64,000 nucleotides of DNA, taken from assembly GCA_945952465.1 (NCBI GenBank), contig CAMFIB010000001.1, positions 248,001-312,000 on the forward strand, in the 5' to 3' direction. The stretch comes from an uncultured Pseudomonadota bacterium. Its GTDB lineage: Bacteria > Pseudomonadota > Gammaproteobacteria > Burkholderiales > Burkholderiaceae_C. Below the pieces are notes generated by a model. That model did no database searches. It saw only the letters and a list, made by a program, of their open reading frames with translations, and was not told the DNA's origin. This document shows positions 32,577-39,973 of the stretch, one piece after another (within the stretch, counting starts at the first letter, position 1; every line of letters begins with the position of its first letter). Made by a program: the position numbers and the translations under genes.

Positions 32577-33503
32577 ATGAGTTCGACATCCCACCCCGCA
32601 GGCCAGGCGCCGTACTACTACGTTCCCGCGAACTCGCGGCATCCCGTGATGCTGTCGTTCGGGGTCTTCCTGGTGTTCTTTGGCGGTGGCCAGTGGATCA
32701 ACGGCCACAGCTGGGGTTCGTGGATGACGGCGGCGGGCCTGCTGTGGGTCTTCGCCATCCTGTACCAATGGTTCCGCGACACCATTTCCGAAAGCCTCGG
32801 CGGCCAATACGGCCGCAAGATCGACCTGTCGTACCGCTGGGCGATGAGCTGGTTCATCTTCTCCGAAGTGATGTTCTTCGGCGCGTTCTTCTCGGCGCTG
32901 TGGTGGGCCCGCCAGCACTCGGTGCCGGCACTGGGCAGCCTCGACAACGCGCTGCTGTGGCCCGACTTCAAGTCGATCTGGCCCAGCGTCAGCGCCGGTG
33001 TCACCGCTTCGCCGGCCGGCATCATCGAGCCGTTCGAAACCATGAAGCCGGTCGCCGCCAACGCCACCGGCCTGTGGAGCTGGCTCACCGGCTCGCTGCC
33101 GACGGTCAACACCGCGCTGCTGCTCAGCTCCGGCGTGACCATCACCATCGCCCACCACGCGCTGCTGGTGAACAACCGCAGCAAGACCATCGCCTTCATG
33201 TGGTTCACCGTGCTGCTCGGCCTGGTGTTCCTGTTCGTGCAGGGCTATGAGTACTACCACGCCTACCACGAGATGAACCTCAAGCTCACCTCGGGCGTCT
33301 ACGGCTCCACCTTCTTCATGCTGACCGGCTTCCACGGCTTCCACGTGTTCATCGGCATGCTGATGCTGCTGTTCATCACGCTGCGCCTGATGAAGGGCCA
33401 CTTCAACGCCGACAACCATTTCGGCTTCGAAGGCGCCGCCTGGTACTGGCACTTCGTGGACGTGGTCTGGCTCGGCCTTTACATCCTGGTCTACTGGCTG
33501 TAA
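32577..33503 (+). CDS. coxC: Cytochrome c oxidase subunit III
   Basis: A 308-residue protein with seven membrane helices. Conserved parts are SYRWAMSWFIFSEVMFFGAF and FFMLTGFHGFHVFIGMLMLL, and the C-terminus EGAAWYWHFVDVVWLGLYIL. Subunit III stabilises the core of the oxidase and supports proton pumping. The loop between helices 2 and 3 is extended by about 35 residues (LDNALLWPDFKSIWPSVSAG), a feature of the betaproteobacterial form. The gene is followed by a bidirectional terminator. Confidence 0.96.
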   Translation: MSSTSHPAGQAPYYYVPANSRHPVMLSFGVFLVFFGGGQWINGHSWGSWMTAAGLLWVFAILYQWFRDTISESLGGQYGRKIDLSYRWAMSWFIFSEVMFFGAFFSALWWARQHSVPALGSLDNALLWPDFKSIWPSVSAGVTASPAGIIEPFETMKPVAANATGLWSWLTGSLPTVNTALLLSSGVTITIAHHALLVNNRSKTIAFMWFTVLLGLVFLFVQGYEYYHAYHEMNLKLTSGVYGSTFFMLTGFHGFHVFIGMLMLLFITLRLMKGHFNADNHFGFEGAAWYWHFVDVVWLGLYILVYWL

Positions 33504-33520
33504 GTCTCCGTTGCCCATGA

Positions 33521-33550
33521 AAAAAGCGCCTCGCGGCGCTTTTTTCTTTT
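33521..33550. terminator. Bidirectional intrinsic terminator after coxC
   Basis: Stem AGCGCC/GGCGCT with loop TCGC, an A-run before it and a T-run after. It can stop transcription from coxC and, in the other direction, from the convergent DUF2909 gene. Confidence 0.9.
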
Positions 33551-33572
33551 GGGCCGTGAAGCCAACAAAAAT

Positions 33573-33791
33573 CTATTGCAAGGGAATTCCCGTCGGGTGG
33601 ATGTATCCCAGCTTCCAGGCCACGAGCAGACAGATGAACAAGGTCACCGACAAACCGATGCGAATGGCCAGCGCGCGGGCCATGTTCGTGCTCTTTGATT
33701 TCTCGTCGCGGCCACCGCGCAGCATGAACAGCAGCGCCACGCCCAGGCTGCCCAGAATGGCCACGAACACCAATGTCACCAGAATCGTCAT
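33573..33791 (-). CDS. DUF2909-family twin-transmembrane protein
   Basis: A 72-residue protein with two membrane helices: residues 3-23 (ILVTLVFVAILGSLGVALLF) and 45-62 (LSVTLFICLLVAWKLGYI), joined by a basic linker with GGRDEKSKSTNMARAL. The DUF2909 family occurs between coxC and SURF1 in betaproteobacteria, always in this inverted orientation as far as I recall. The role is unproven. Its 5' end overlaps the earliest possible start of the SURF1 gene on the other strand. Confidence 0.82.
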   Translation of the reverse strand: MTILVTLVFVAILGSLGVALLFMLRGGRDEKSKSTNMARALAIRIGLSVTLFICLLVAWKLGYIHPTGIPLQ

Positions 33792-33805
33792 GGTCTGATT
33801 ATCCC

Positions 33806-34534
33806 GTGCGCCACACCCCTCGCTTCTGGATCGTCACCGCGGCCACGCTGATGGCAGTGGGATTGACCGCCTCGCTCGGCCACTGGCAGCTCAACCGCGC
33901 CGCCGAGAAGATCGCGCTGCAGGCGGCCATCGATGCGCAGGGCCATCTGCCGCCGCTGGCCAACGCCGACGTGGCCGACGACCGCACGCCCGAGCCCGTT
34001 CACCGCACGGCCGAGCTGAAGGGCCGCTGGCGCGCCGACCTCACCGTCTTTCTCGACAACCGGCAGATGGCGGGCAAGGTGGGCCTGTTTGTCATGACCC
34101 CGTTGGCGCTGGCCGGCTCCGGCCGGCTGGTGATGGTGCAGCGGGGCTGGGTGCCGCGGAACTTCGTCGACCGCAGCAAACTGCCCGAGGTGCGCACGCC
34201 CGATGGCGAGGTCACGCTGCGCGCGCGGCTGGCCGCACCACCCTCCAAGCTGTACGAATTCGCATCGGCGAACGGCGATAATGGCGTGCTGCGGCAAAAC
34301 CTCGATCTGGCGGCTTACGCGGCCGAAAAGCGGGTCGATTTGCTGACCCACCTCAGTGCGATCGAAACCGATGCCCCGGCCGACGGCCTGTCCCGGGACT
34401 GGCCGGCGCTGAACACCGGCGTCGACCGCCATTACGGTTACGCCTTCCAGTGGTTTGGCCTCAGTGCGCTCCTCGTTGTCCTCTATGTCTGGTTCCAGTT
34501 CATCCAACCCCGACGGTCGCGCCGCGCCCGCTGA
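33806..34534 (+). CDS. SURF1-family oxidase assembly protein
   Basis: A 242-residue protein with the SURF1 layout: one membrane helix near each end (about 8-24 and 215-235, LSALLVVLYVWFQFI) and a periplasmic domain between. Family marks are GHWQLNRAAEK, DNRQMAGKVGLFVMTPL and VQRGWVPRNF. SURF1 helps insert heme a into subunit I. GTG 33806 was chosen as start because an ATG at 33773 would lie inside the divergent DUF2909 gene; that longer form (253 residues) cannot be excluded. The Sco-like gene begins before it ends. Confidence 0.9.
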   Translation: MRHTPRFWIVTAATLMAVGLTASLGHWQLNRAAEKIALQAAIDAQGHLPPLANADVADDRTPEPVHRTAELKGRWRADLTVFLDNRQMAGKVGLFVMTPLALAGSGRLVMVQRGWVPRNFVDRSKLPEVRTPDGEVTLRARLAAPPSKLYEFASANGDNGVLRQNLDLAAYAAEKRVDLLTHLSAIETDAPADGLSRDWPALNTGVDRHYGYAFQWFGLSALLVVLYVWFQFIQPRRSRRAR

Positions 34535-35198
34535 CGAACCGCTCGCGCTGACGGTGCATTCGCTGCCGTCGTCGGCCGACCCCGGTGCCGTCGATCCCGC
34601 CCGCACCAAGTCCGGCCGCTGGACCATGGTCTTCGTGCTGCTGGTCTGCATGGCGCCGGTGGTGGCCTCCTATTTCACGTACCACGTCATCCGCCCGTCG
34701 GGCCATGCGCGCTATGGTGAATTGATCGACCCGCAACGCCCGCTGCCCGATGTGCCCACCACCGGCCTCGACGGCGCCGCGGGCAACCTGCGCGCCCTCA
34801 AGGGCCAGTGGCTGCTGGTCAGCGTGGCGCCCGCGAGCTGCGACAAGGCCTGCCAGAGCAACCTGTACTGGCAACGCCAGCTGCGCGAAACGCTGGGCCG
34901 CGAGAAAGACCGCGTCGACCGCGTCTGGCTCGTCACCGACGAGGCCACCCCCGCCGCCGCCATGCAGCCCGCGCTGTCGGAATTCACCGTCTTGCGCGTG
35001 CCCGCCGCCACCGTCTCCGGGTGGCTGCAGCCGGAAGCCGGCCACCAGATCGGCGAGCACATCTACGTGGTCGATCCCATGGGCAACTGGATGATGCGTT
35101 TCCCCGCCGCCATGGACCTCGCCGGTGCCGGCAAGGCCAAGCGCGACCTCGACCGCCTGCTGCGCGCCTCCAACTCGTGGGACCTGCCGGGACGCTGA
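34485..35198 (+). CDS. Divergent Sco-like membrane thioredoxin-fold protein
   Basis: A 237-residue protein with one membrane helix (about 46-66) and a periplasmic thioredoxin-like domain. It has the copper-binding pattern of Sco proteins in degenerate context: C119-D-K-A-C123 (CxxxC) and H187 in GHQIGEHIYVVDP, which lines up with the Sco motif DHSAGSYIYDP. I infer a second copper chaperone or thiol reductase for CuA assembly; relatives are usually annotated only as oxidase-associated transmembrane proteins. The start overlaps the SURF1 gene by 50 bp; ATG 34485 was taken, ATG 34455 is also open. Confidence 0.75.
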   Translation: MSGSSSSNPDGRAAPADEPLALTVHSLPSSADPGAVDPARTKSGRWTMVFVLLVCMAPVVASYFTYHVIRPSGHARYGELIDPQRPLPDVPTTGLDGAAGNLRALKGQWLLVSVAPASCDKACQSNLYWQRQLRETLGREKDRVDRVWLVTDEATPAAAMQPALSEFTVLRVPAATVSGWLQPEAGHQIGEHIYVVDPMGNWMMRFPAAMDLAGAGKAKRDLDRLLRASNSWDLPGR

Positions 35199-35199
35199 G

Positions 35200-36369
35200 A
35201 TGGACGCTGCACAAAGCCTCTACGACCTCTCACCCCTGGCCACGCTGCTGGTGATCGGCGCGCTGGTCGCGCTCGGCCCGCTGCTGTGGGTCTGGCGCAC
35301 CGGTGGCGCCCAGGGCGGGCTGGGCCGACCGAACTCGCGGTTGAGGGCGCTCACCGTCATCACGCTCTTTCTCACCTTCGATCTGGTGCTGTTCGGCTCC
35401 TTCACCCGCCTCACCGATTCCGGCCTGGGCTGCCCCGACTGGCCCGGCTGCTACGGCCATGCCTCGCCGGTCGGTGCCCACGCGCAGATCAGCGACGCGC
35501 AGGCCGCCATGCCCACCGGCCCCGTCACCCACCGAAAGGCCTGGGTGGAGATGGTGCACCGCTACCTCGCCAGCGGCGTCGGCGCACTGATCGTCGTGAT
35601 GACGGCGCTGGCCTGGCGCGGCCGCCGCCAGCCCGGCGCGGTGAACCCGTGGTGGCCCACGCTCACGCTGGTCTGGGTGTGTCTGCAAGGCGCGTTCGGC
35701 GCACTCACCGTCACCATGAAGCTCTTTCCCGCCATCGTCACCCTGCACCTGTTCGGCGGCATGGTGCTGCTCGGCCTGCTGGCGTTGCAGGCCGCCCGCC
35801 AGAAGCTGGCCGCCGGCACCGCGCCGGCCCGGTTGCCGCCCGGCCTGCGGGCCGCGCTGCACGGCGGCGCCACGCTGCTGGTGCTGCAGATCCTGCTGGG
35901 CGGCTGGGTCAGCACCAACTACGCCGTGCTGGCCTGCAGCGAATTCCCGACCTGTCAGGGCAGTTGGTGGCCGGCGATGAATTTTCAGCAGGGTTTCGAA
36001 ATCTGGCGCGCGCTGGGCCTGACCGGTGGTGGCGAGCACATCGCATTCGAAGCGCTCACCGCCATCCATTACGTGCACCGCCTGATGGCCTATCTGGTGC
36101 TGGCCGTGCTGGCCGTGGTCGGCCTGAAGCTGCGTGCCGTGCCCGGCCTGCGCGAACAGGGCCACTGGCTGCTCGCCCTTCTGGTCTGGCAATTCGCCAG
36201 CGGTTTGAGCAACGTGGTGCTGGGCTGGCCGCTGGTCGCCGCCGTCGCGCACACGGCTGGCGCCGCCGGCCTGGTGGTGGTGCTGGTGCAAAGCCTGGTG
36301 CTGAGCCGGCGCGGCGCGCCGTCGTCGCTGCAGCCGCAGCACGCCAACCGCAACGGGGTGCCCGCATGA
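35200..36369 (+). CDS. ctaA: Heme A synthase, COX15/CtaA family
   Basis: A 389-residue membrane enzyme that oxidises the C8 methyl group of heme O to give heme A. About eight helices are visible. Typical parts are [20 protein letters not shown] near residues 65-85, [18 protein letters not shown] with an axial His, and [18 protein letters not shown] in the second half. The paired cysteines of the first loop (GCPDWPGC) and of the later loop (ACSEFPTC) are present. It begins 1 bp after the Sco-like gene and overlaps ctaB by ATGA. Confidence 0.95.
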   Translation: MDAAQSLYDLSPLATLLVIGALVALGPLLWVWRTGGAQGGLGRPNSRLRALTVITLFLTFDLVLFGSFTRLTDSGLGCPDWPGCYGHASPVGAHAQISDAQAAMPTGPVTHRKAWVEMVHRYLASGVGALIVVMTALAWRGRRQPGAVNPWWPTLTLVWVCLQGAFGALTVTMKLFPAIVTLHLFGGMVLLGLLALQAARQKLAAGTAPARLPPGLRAALHGGATLLVLQILLGGWVSTNYAVLACSEFPTCQGSWWPAMNFQQGFEIWRALGLTGGGEHIAFEALTAIHYVHRLMAYLVLAVLAVVGLKLRAVPGLREQGHWLLALLVWQFASGLSNVVLGWPLVAAVAHTAGAAGLVVVLVQSLVLSRRGAPSSLQPQHANRNGVPA

Positions 36370-37355
36370 CCAACAACAAACCGCACCCGGACGCGGCCAT
36401 TCCGCCGCCGGGCCGCTCCCAGGGCGGAGCAGCACCCTCGCGGGGCAGCGAACCACAGGGCGTGGGGGCTGTCGTGACGGGTCTGCCGTCGCGCTGGCGG
36501 CAGTTCAACGCGCTGACCAAGCCGCGCGTCATCCAGCTCATCGTGTTCTGCGCGCTGATCGGCATGGTGCTGGCGGTGCCGGGCGTGCCGAGCTGGGCGC
36601 ATGTGCAGCGGGCACTCATCGCCTGCCTCGGCATCTGGCTGGTGGCCGGCGCGGCGGCGGCCTTCAACTGCCTGGTGGAGAAGGGCATCGACGCCAAGAT
36701 GAAGCGCACGGCCTGGCGGCCCACCGCCAAGGGCCAGCTCAGCGACTGGCAGACGCTGCTGTTCTCCACGCTGCTGTGCGCGGCGGGATCGGTCATCCTC
36801 TACGTCTGGGTGAACCCGCTGACGATGTGGCTGACCTTCGCCACCTTCATCGGCTATGCCGTCATCTACACCGTCATCCTGAAACCGCTGACGCCGCAGA
36901 ACATCGTGATCGGCGGCGCCTCGGGCGCGATGCCGCCGGTGCTGGGCTGGGCCGCCATGACCGGCGACGTCGGGCCGGAAGCGATGATCTTGTTCCTCAT
37001 CATCTTCCTGTGGACGCCGCCGCACTTCTGGGCGCTGGCGCTGTACCGGGTGGAAGACTACCGCAAGTCCGGCCTGCCCATGCTGCCGGTCACGCACGGC
37101 AACGCGTTCACGCGGCTGCAGGTGCTGCTCTACACCTTCATTTTGATGGCGGCCTGCCTGCTGCCCTTCATCTACGGCATGAGCGGCTACCTGTACCTCG
37201 TCGTCGCCATCGGCCTGAGCCTGGGCTTCTGCTGGTACGGCTGGAAGCTCTGGCGCAACTACTCCGATGCGCTGGCCCGCAAGACCTTCCGCTTCTCGCT
37301 CATCCACCTGTCGGCGCTGTTCGCCGCGCTGCTGGTCGACCACTACCTGATCTGA
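36366..37355 (+). CDS. ctaB: Protoheme IX farnesyltransferase (heme O synthase)
   Basis: A 329-residue UbiA-family prenyltransferase. The first aspartate-rich motif lies in [20 protein letters not shown] and the second region in [20 protein letters not shown]. About eight or nine membrane helices. It attaches a farnesyl group to heme B, giving heme O for CtaA. The N-terminal ~50 residues before [15 protein letters not shown] are low-complexity and longer than in most relatives. The start overlaps the ctaA stop by 4 bases. Confidence 0.96.
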   Translation: MTNNKPHPDAAIPPPGRSQGGAAPSRGSEPQGVGAVVTGLPSRWRQFNALTKPRVIQLIVFCALIGMVLAVPGVPSWAHVQRALIACLGIWLVAGAAAAFNCLVEKGIDAKMKRTAWRPTAKGQLSDWQTLLFSTLLCAAGSVILYVWVNPLTMWLTFATFIGYAVIYTVILKPLTPQNIVIGGASGAMPPVLGWAAMTGDVGPEAMILFLIIFLWTPPHFWALALYRVEDYRKSGLPMLPVTHGNAFTRLQVLLYTFILMAACLLPFIYGMSGYLYLVVAIGLSLGFCWYGWKLWRNYSDALARKTFRFSLIHLSALFAALLVDHYLI

Positions 37356-37378
37356 CCCCTTCTCCGGAGATCGCCACC

Positions 37379-37969
37379 ATGGACCGCCGCCGTTTCACGC
37401 TCCTCACCGCCAGCCTGCCCGCCGCCGGCCTGCTCGCCGCCTGCGCGCCCCAGAAACAGGTGTTCAACGCGGTCGACATCACCGGCGCCAACTACGCGCA
37501 AGACTTCTCGCTGCCCGACACCAGCGGTCAGCAGCGCAGCATCAAGGACTTCAAGGGCAAGGTCACGGTGGTTTTCTTTGGCTACACGCAGTGCCCCGAC
37601 GCCTGCCCCACCACGATGGCCGAACTGTCCGAAGTCAAGCGCCAGCTCGGTGCCGACGGCAACAGGCTGCAGGTGGTGTTCGTCAGCGTGGACCCCGCGC
37701 GCGACACGCCGCCGGTGCTGAAGGCCTACATGGAGAACTTCGACCCCAGCTTCGTCGGCCTCACCACCACGCCCGAGACGCTGGCCAAGGTGGCGGCCGA
37801 CTACAAGGTGTATTACAAGAAGGTCGACGGCAAGACCGACACCAGCTACACGATGGACCATTCCGCCGGCAGCTACATCTACGACCCGCAGGGCCGCATC
37901 CGCCTGTACACCCGCTACGGCACCGGCCCGCAGCCGCTGCTGGCCGACATCAAGCAGCTACTGGCCTGA
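37379..37969 (+). CDS. SCO1/SenC-family copper chaperone
   Basis: A 196-residue lipoprotein of the thioredoxin fold. Lipobox LLAAC puts the lipid on C22. Copper ligands are C72 and C76 (QCPDACPTTM) and H161 (TMDHSAGSYIYDP). It delivers copper to, or keeps reduced, the CuA cysteines of CoxB. It is the last gene of the oxidase cluster, 23 bp after ctaB, with TCCGGAGA as ribosome site. A dispersed repeat and a bidirectional terminator follow. Confidence 0.95.
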   Translation: MDRRRFTLLTASLPAAGLLAACAPQKQVFNAVDITGANYAQDFSLPDTSGQQRSIKDFKGKVTVVFFGYTQCPDACPTTMAELSEVKRQLGADGNRLQVVFVSVDPARDTPPVLKAYMENFDPSFVGLTTTPETLAKVAADYKVYYKKVDGKTDTSYTMDHSAGSYIYDPQGRIRLYTRYGTGPQPLLADIKQLLA

Positions 37970-37977
37970 TGTTCGAT

Positions 37978-38045
37978 GCTCCTGAATTTATAGCTGGAAA
38001 GCGCCATTCCACGCTGGCTTGCGGCCAGAAAAGCTTCAAATTCAG
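37978..38045 (+). repeat. Dispersed ~60-bp repeat, copy 5 (intergenic)
   Basis: Plus orientation: gctcctgaatttatagc (atagc at 37990-37994), 13 bases, then tccacgctggcttgcggcc and an A-rich right part ending in ttcaaattcag. It occupies the space between the sco gene and the terminator shared with rpoH. Confidence 0.7.
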
Positions 38046-38058
38046 AGCCGACAGGCAG

Positions 38059-38084
38059 AAAAAAGCCCGCGCGGGGCGGGCTTT
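38059..38084. terminator. Bidirectional terminator between sco and rpoH
   Basis: A 9-bp stem AAAGCCCGC/GCGGGCTTT with a 5-base loop, preceded by an A-run, so it should act on both the oxidase operon and rpoH. Confidence 0.85.
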
Positions 38085-38105
38085 GCGTGTGAAGGGCCGT
38101 GAGGC

Positions 38106-39062
38106 TCAGGCGTAAGCCGCCAGCGCCTTCTTCATCTTCTTCATCGCCGCGGTCTCGATCTGGCGGATGCGTTCGGCGCTCACGCCGTATTCCGCCGCCA
38201 GTTCGTGCAGCGTCATGCCGCCCGAGCCGTTGTCGTTGACCTTGAGCCAGCGCTCCTCGACGATGCGGCGCTCACGCGGCTGCAGGCCTTCCAGCGCGGT
38301 CGCGATGCCGTCGGTCGCCAGGCGGTCGCGCTGCGTCGACTCGATCACGGCCGTCGGTTCGTGCGCGCTGTCGGCCAGGTAGGCGATCGGGCCGAAGGCT
38401 TCCTCGCCGTCGTCCGACGGGCTGGGGTCGAGCAGCACGTCGCCGCCCGCCATGCGGGTCTGCATCTCCAGCACGTCTTCGCGCTTGACGTTCAGGCGCT
38501 CGGCCATCACGCCCACCTCATGCTCGCTCAGCGTCTCGCGGTAGGCGGCGGTGTCGTCCTGCTCCATCGCGCCCTGCTTCAGGCTCTGCTTCATGGAGCG
38601 CAGGTTGAAGAACAGCTTGCGCTGGGCCTTGGTCGTCGCGACCTTGACCATGCGCCAGTTCTTCAAGATGTATTCGTGGATCTCGGCCTTGATCCAGTGC
38701 AGCGCGTAGCTGACCAGGCGCACGCCCTGGTCCGGGTCGAAGCGCTTCACCGCCTTCATCAGGCCGACGTTGCCTTCCTGGATCAAATCGCCGTGCGGCA
38801 GGCCATAGCCCAGGTATTGGCGCGACACCGACACCACCAGGCGCAGATGGCTCAGCACCAGCTTTCCGGCGGCTTCCAGGTCGTTGTTTTCCCGCAGTTG
38901 GCGGGCAAAGGTCTTTTCTTCCTCGAGCGTCAGCATCGGCAGCCGGTTCACGGCGGAGATGTACGCGTCGAGATGCCCCAGGGGCGGGATCACCGCCCAC
39001 GGATTGGCCACCGCCAGACCCGTGGCGGAAGCACTCGGAGCAGCAGCAATCAATGCGGTCAT
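38106..39062 (-). CDS. rpoH: RNA polymerase heat-shock sigma factor RpoH (sigma-32)
   Basis: A 318-residue group-3 sigma factor. The RpoH box QRKLFFNLR at residues 147-155 separates it from RpoD. Region 2 includes LPHGDLIQEGNVGLMKAVKR and WIKAEIHEYILKNWRMVK; region 4 ends LHELAAEYGVSAERIRQIET. It directs transcription of chaperone and protease genes. AAAGGG precedes the ATG by 7 bases. A CIRCE-like operator lies 27-53 bases upstream of the start, which suggests repression by HrcA in addition to the usual DnaK- and protease-mediated control. The N-terminus is about 20 residues longer than E. coli RpoH. Confidence 0.96.
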   Translation of the reverse strand: MTALIAAAPSASATGLAVANPWAVIPPLGHLDAYISAVNRLPMLTLEEEKTFARQLRENNDLEAAGKLVLSHLRLVVSVSRQYLGYGLPHGDLIQEGNVGLMKAVKRFDPDQGVRLVSYALHWIKAEIHEYILKNWRMVKVATTKAQRKLFFNLRSMKQSLKQGAMEQDDTAAYRETLSEHEVGVMAERLNVKREDVLEMQTRMAGGDVLLDPSPSDDGEEAFGPIAYLADSAHEPTAVIESTQRDRLATDGIATALEGLQPRERRIVEERWLKVNDNGSGGMTLHELAAEYGVSAERIRQIETAAMKKMKKALAAYA

Positions 39063-39088
39063 GTAGGAACCCTTTCTCAGCCTCGATT

Positions 39089-39115
39089 TTAGCAGTCGGT
39101 TGGAGCGAGTGCTAA
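39089..39115 (-). promoter_or_regulatory. CIRCE operator (HrcA site) upstream of rpoH
   Basis: Read in the rpoH direction: TTAGCACTC, nine bases (GCTCCAACC), then GACTGCTAA. The CIRCE consensus is TTAGCACTC-N9-GAGTGCTAA, so 17 of 18 arm bases match and the spacer is exactly nine. It ends 27 bp before the rpoH start codon, probably in the 5' untranslated region. HrcA, the CIRCE repressor, is encoded at 60258-61307. Confidence 0.85.
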
Positions 39116-39172
39116 AACCGAAGTTCCGTAACCCTTGCTGCCCTCAGGGATCGCCAAAGCCCGGCCCGGCGC

Positions 39173-39189
39173 CACCAATTCAATTGGTG
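39173..39189. promoter_or_regulatory. Perfect inverted repeat, possible operator
   Basis: CACCAATT-C-AATTGGTG is an exact 8-bp palindrome around one central base, 111 bp upstream of rpoH and 184 bp upstream of the divergent gene. The size suits a dimeric regulator. It lacks a T-tract and is AT-rich in the centre, so a terminator is unlikely. I cannot name the factor. Confidence 0.45.
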
Positions 39190-39372
39190 CAAGAAAGTTC
39201 CCGGACCATGCGAATAGAAATGGGCTTTTGTGGCGCACACCACGTTGAGAAAAATATGAAGCGGGCGAATTATTGATATTCGGGGTATTTGCCACAGCGA
39301 ATTGTGGCGGTTGAATGAAATCATTATCATGGGCGTCAAACAAATAGTCGCACCCTGATCCCGAGGACCACC

Positions 39373-39936
39373 ATGCTGAAATTCTTGTCGCCACAGTCCC
39401 AATCGCGCTTTCGTGAATTGCAGAGCAAACTGGGCACTTTCTCGATTTCCTCCGAAGAGCAGCAGGAACTTGCCGATCTGGTGGCCAAGGGCCAGAAAAT
39501 CTTTCAGCAGCGCGACGCCGTCATTGCCCGCATCAAGCACGATCTGGCCGAAAGCGGCATCGGCATCCACGACCTGTTCGGCGCCGCCGAAATCCGCGCC
39601 GCCGCGCGCCCGGGCAGCGCCAACTCGGCCGCAGCCGCGCCTTTGCCGGGCCGCCGCGCCGGCCCGCGCGCGGGTGCAAAGGGGGGCGCCACGGTGCTGA
39701 TCCGCGCCAAGATCGGCAAGGGCGCGGGCGCGCCCAGCAAATACCACCGCGGCCAGAAATTGCCGCCGCTCGTGCCGCGCAATTTCAAGGCGCTGGATGA
39801 AGGCGGCGCGCTCTCACAGAATCTGTCGAAATACTACACAGATGAAGGCCGCGCCTATTTTTCCACGCCTGAAGGCCAGGCCGAACTGGCGCGGCTGGAA
39901 GAATACATCCGCACCGGCAAGCGGCCGCGCGCCTGA
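39373..39936 (+). CDS. Basic protein with an H-NS-like coiled N-terminus, unidentified
   Basis: A 187-residue protein. The first 75 residues are helical and heptad-like (EEQQELADLVAKGQKIFQQR, then DAVIARIKHDLAESGIGIHD and LFGAAEI), which recalls the oligomerisation part of H-NS/MvaT-type proteins. A basic, Ala/Gly/Arg-rich linker follows (about 76-115, RRAGPRAGAKGG), then a C-terminal module with KYHRGQKLPPLVPRNFKALD and EYIRTGKRPRA. The usual H-NS DNA-binding hook (WSGRGRAP) is absent. I suggest a nucleic-acid-binding protein but do not recognise a family. It stands alone behind an AT-rich upstream region, between two leftward genes. Confidence 0.6.
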   Translation: MLKFLSPQSQSRFRELQSKLGTFSISSEEQQELADLVAKGQKIFQQRDAVIARIKHDLAESGIGIHDLFGAAEIRAAARPGSANSAAAAPLPGRRAGPRAGAKGGATVLIRAKIGKGAGAPSKYHRGQKLPPLVPRNFKALDEGGALSQNLSKYYTDEGRAYFSTPEGQAELARLEEYIRTGKRPRA

Positions 39937-39973
39937 TTTTCAGGGGCTGGCGCCGGGCATGTCGGCGCCGGCA

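Larger units (their letters stand above)
39063..39372. other. Regulatory intergenic region between rpoH and the basic protein gene
   Basis: This 310-bp gap separates two divergent genes and is more AT-rich than the rest, above all from 39230 to 39350. It holds a CIRCE-like operator (39089-39115) and a perfect inverted repeat (39173-39189), both described separately. A CGAGGA ribosome site for the rightward gene is near its end. I find no convincing coding frame or RNA gene in it. No clear -35/-10 pair for rpoH could be fixed by eye. Confidence 0.7.

Noticed and set aside
39112-39394. Short minus-strand open frames in the rpoH upstream gap
   Set aside because: They run across the CIRCE site and the palindrome, lack ribosome sites and have no recognisable sequence.
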